Shown: in pieces, positions 23,192-23,422 of the stretch
How positions within the stretch are numbered: the first letter of the stretch is position 1
Layout of the letters: each line of letters begins with the position of its first letter
Assembly (NCBI GenBank): GCA_900556625.1
Contig: USPQ01000041.1
Span: 1-23,422 of the forward strand
Direction of reading: 5' to 3'
DNA length: 23,422 nucleotides
From: an uncultured Bacteroides sp.
GTDB taxonomy: Bacteria; Bacteroidota; Bacteroidia; Bacteroidales; Bacteroidaceae
The notes under the pieces: generated by a model
The model's input: only the letters and a program-made list of their open reading frames with translations
What the model was told of the DNA's origin: nothing
Databases searched by the model: none
Program-made: the position numbers and the translations under genes

Positions 23192-23422
23192 ACTTGTGTC
23201 TGCAAAAAATGGGCAAGCCCAAACTTCGCTCAGCCAAGACTTGCCCGTGTCCCTAATTTTTTGTATCTTAGGGAATCAAGTACAATAGCCCAAAGATAAT
23301 GTTTAAAAGTTACACCTCCAACGATAATCAGCTTTTACCTCCATGTTTAGGCGATTTTATCCCCTAGAACGATCCGTTCTTGTCTGCCAACTTTTATTAT
23401 AATGAAGAAACCGACGGCATGT
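23192..23422 (+). mobile_element. Remnant of an IS1182-type insertion sequence
   Basis: Everything after the hairpin looks like IS leader plus a decayed transposase start. A 7-bp inverted repeat GGGCAAG/CTTGCCC (23211-23217 and 23240-23246, 22-nt loop) precedes the transposase fragment at 23299. The left boundary is a guess, no terminal repeats or target duplication can be confirmed, and the element runs past the window end. Confidence 0.55.
23299..23422 (+). pseudogene. IS1182-family transposase fragment, nonsense mutation and probable internal deletion
   Basis: ATG at 23299 opens MFKSYTSNDNQLLPPCLGDF, which resembles the start of IS1182-type transposases (…LLPPxLxxxIPENxP…). The next codons read I-P and then TAG at 23365-23367, where GAG (Glu) is expected, so a single G-to-T change explains the stop. 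The same frame continues N-D-P-FLSANFYYNEETDGM to the window end. The NFYYNEETD part resembles the stretch usually found hundreds of residues further into these transposases, before their Cys-Pro-Met-Gly motif. This suggests that about the first half is deleted. The comparison is from memory, so the deletion is inference. It cannot encode an active transposase. Confidence 0.65.

Overview
The window looks like a chromosomal segment of a gut Bacteroides or close relative. It carries SusC/SusD-type outer-membrane uptake pairs, many lipoproteins whose acceptor Cys is followed by acidic residues, DUF1735, DUF4843 and BACON-type domains, TAnnTTTG-type -7 promoter elements, an ECF sigma/FecR pair and a serine-type sulfatase. 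The species cannot be fixed from the sequence alone. No RNA gene, CRISPR array or intact transposon was seen, and no gene-free stretch exceeds 300 bases.

Region 1 (1-9172, all +): the tail of one uptake locus. It holds the C-terminal part of a SusC-like receptor, a SusD-like lipoprotein (792), a DUF4843-type lipoprotein (2371), a PKD-like family lipoprotein (3217), a lipoprotein with two DUF1735-like repeats and a lectin-like C-terminus (4934), and a TlpA-type thioredoxin (6347). The genes from SusC to TlpA are packed with 3-34 nt gaps, so they are probably one operon. After a 183-nt gap holding four 22-bp tandem repeats comes a secreted retropepsin-like protein with two DTGA motifs (7928). 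No carbohydrate-active enzyme is present in the visible part, so import of peptides or another protein-derived ligand is the best inference.

Region 2 (9173-10208): a radical SAM protein with its own promoter, unrelated to its neighbours, closed by a strong stem-loop lying between convergent genes.

Region 3 (10209-23135): a second uptake locus with its own regulators. An ECF sigma gene (-) diverges from a FecR-type anti-sigma gene (+). The anti-sigma gene is followed by a SusC-like receptor with an N-terminal STN signalling domain, a SusD-like lipoprotein, a DUF1735/lectin-like lipoprotein, an M60-type metallopeptidase with BACON and F5/8-type domains, and a sulfatase. The expected logic is that ligand binding at the receptor is passed through its STN domain to the FecR protein, which frees the sigma factor to raise transcription of the locus. 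The M60 peptidase and sulfatase point to sulfated O-glycoproteins such as mucin as the substrate. The anti-sigma and sulfatase genes share an 18/20 identical element at exactly the same distance (start of the 15-bp core 46 nt before ATG), suggesting common control of the first and last genes of the locus.

Region 4 (23136-23422): a 33-nt hairpin followed by a decayed IS1182-type transposase fragment with an in-frame stop and an apparent internal deletion, running off the end of the window.
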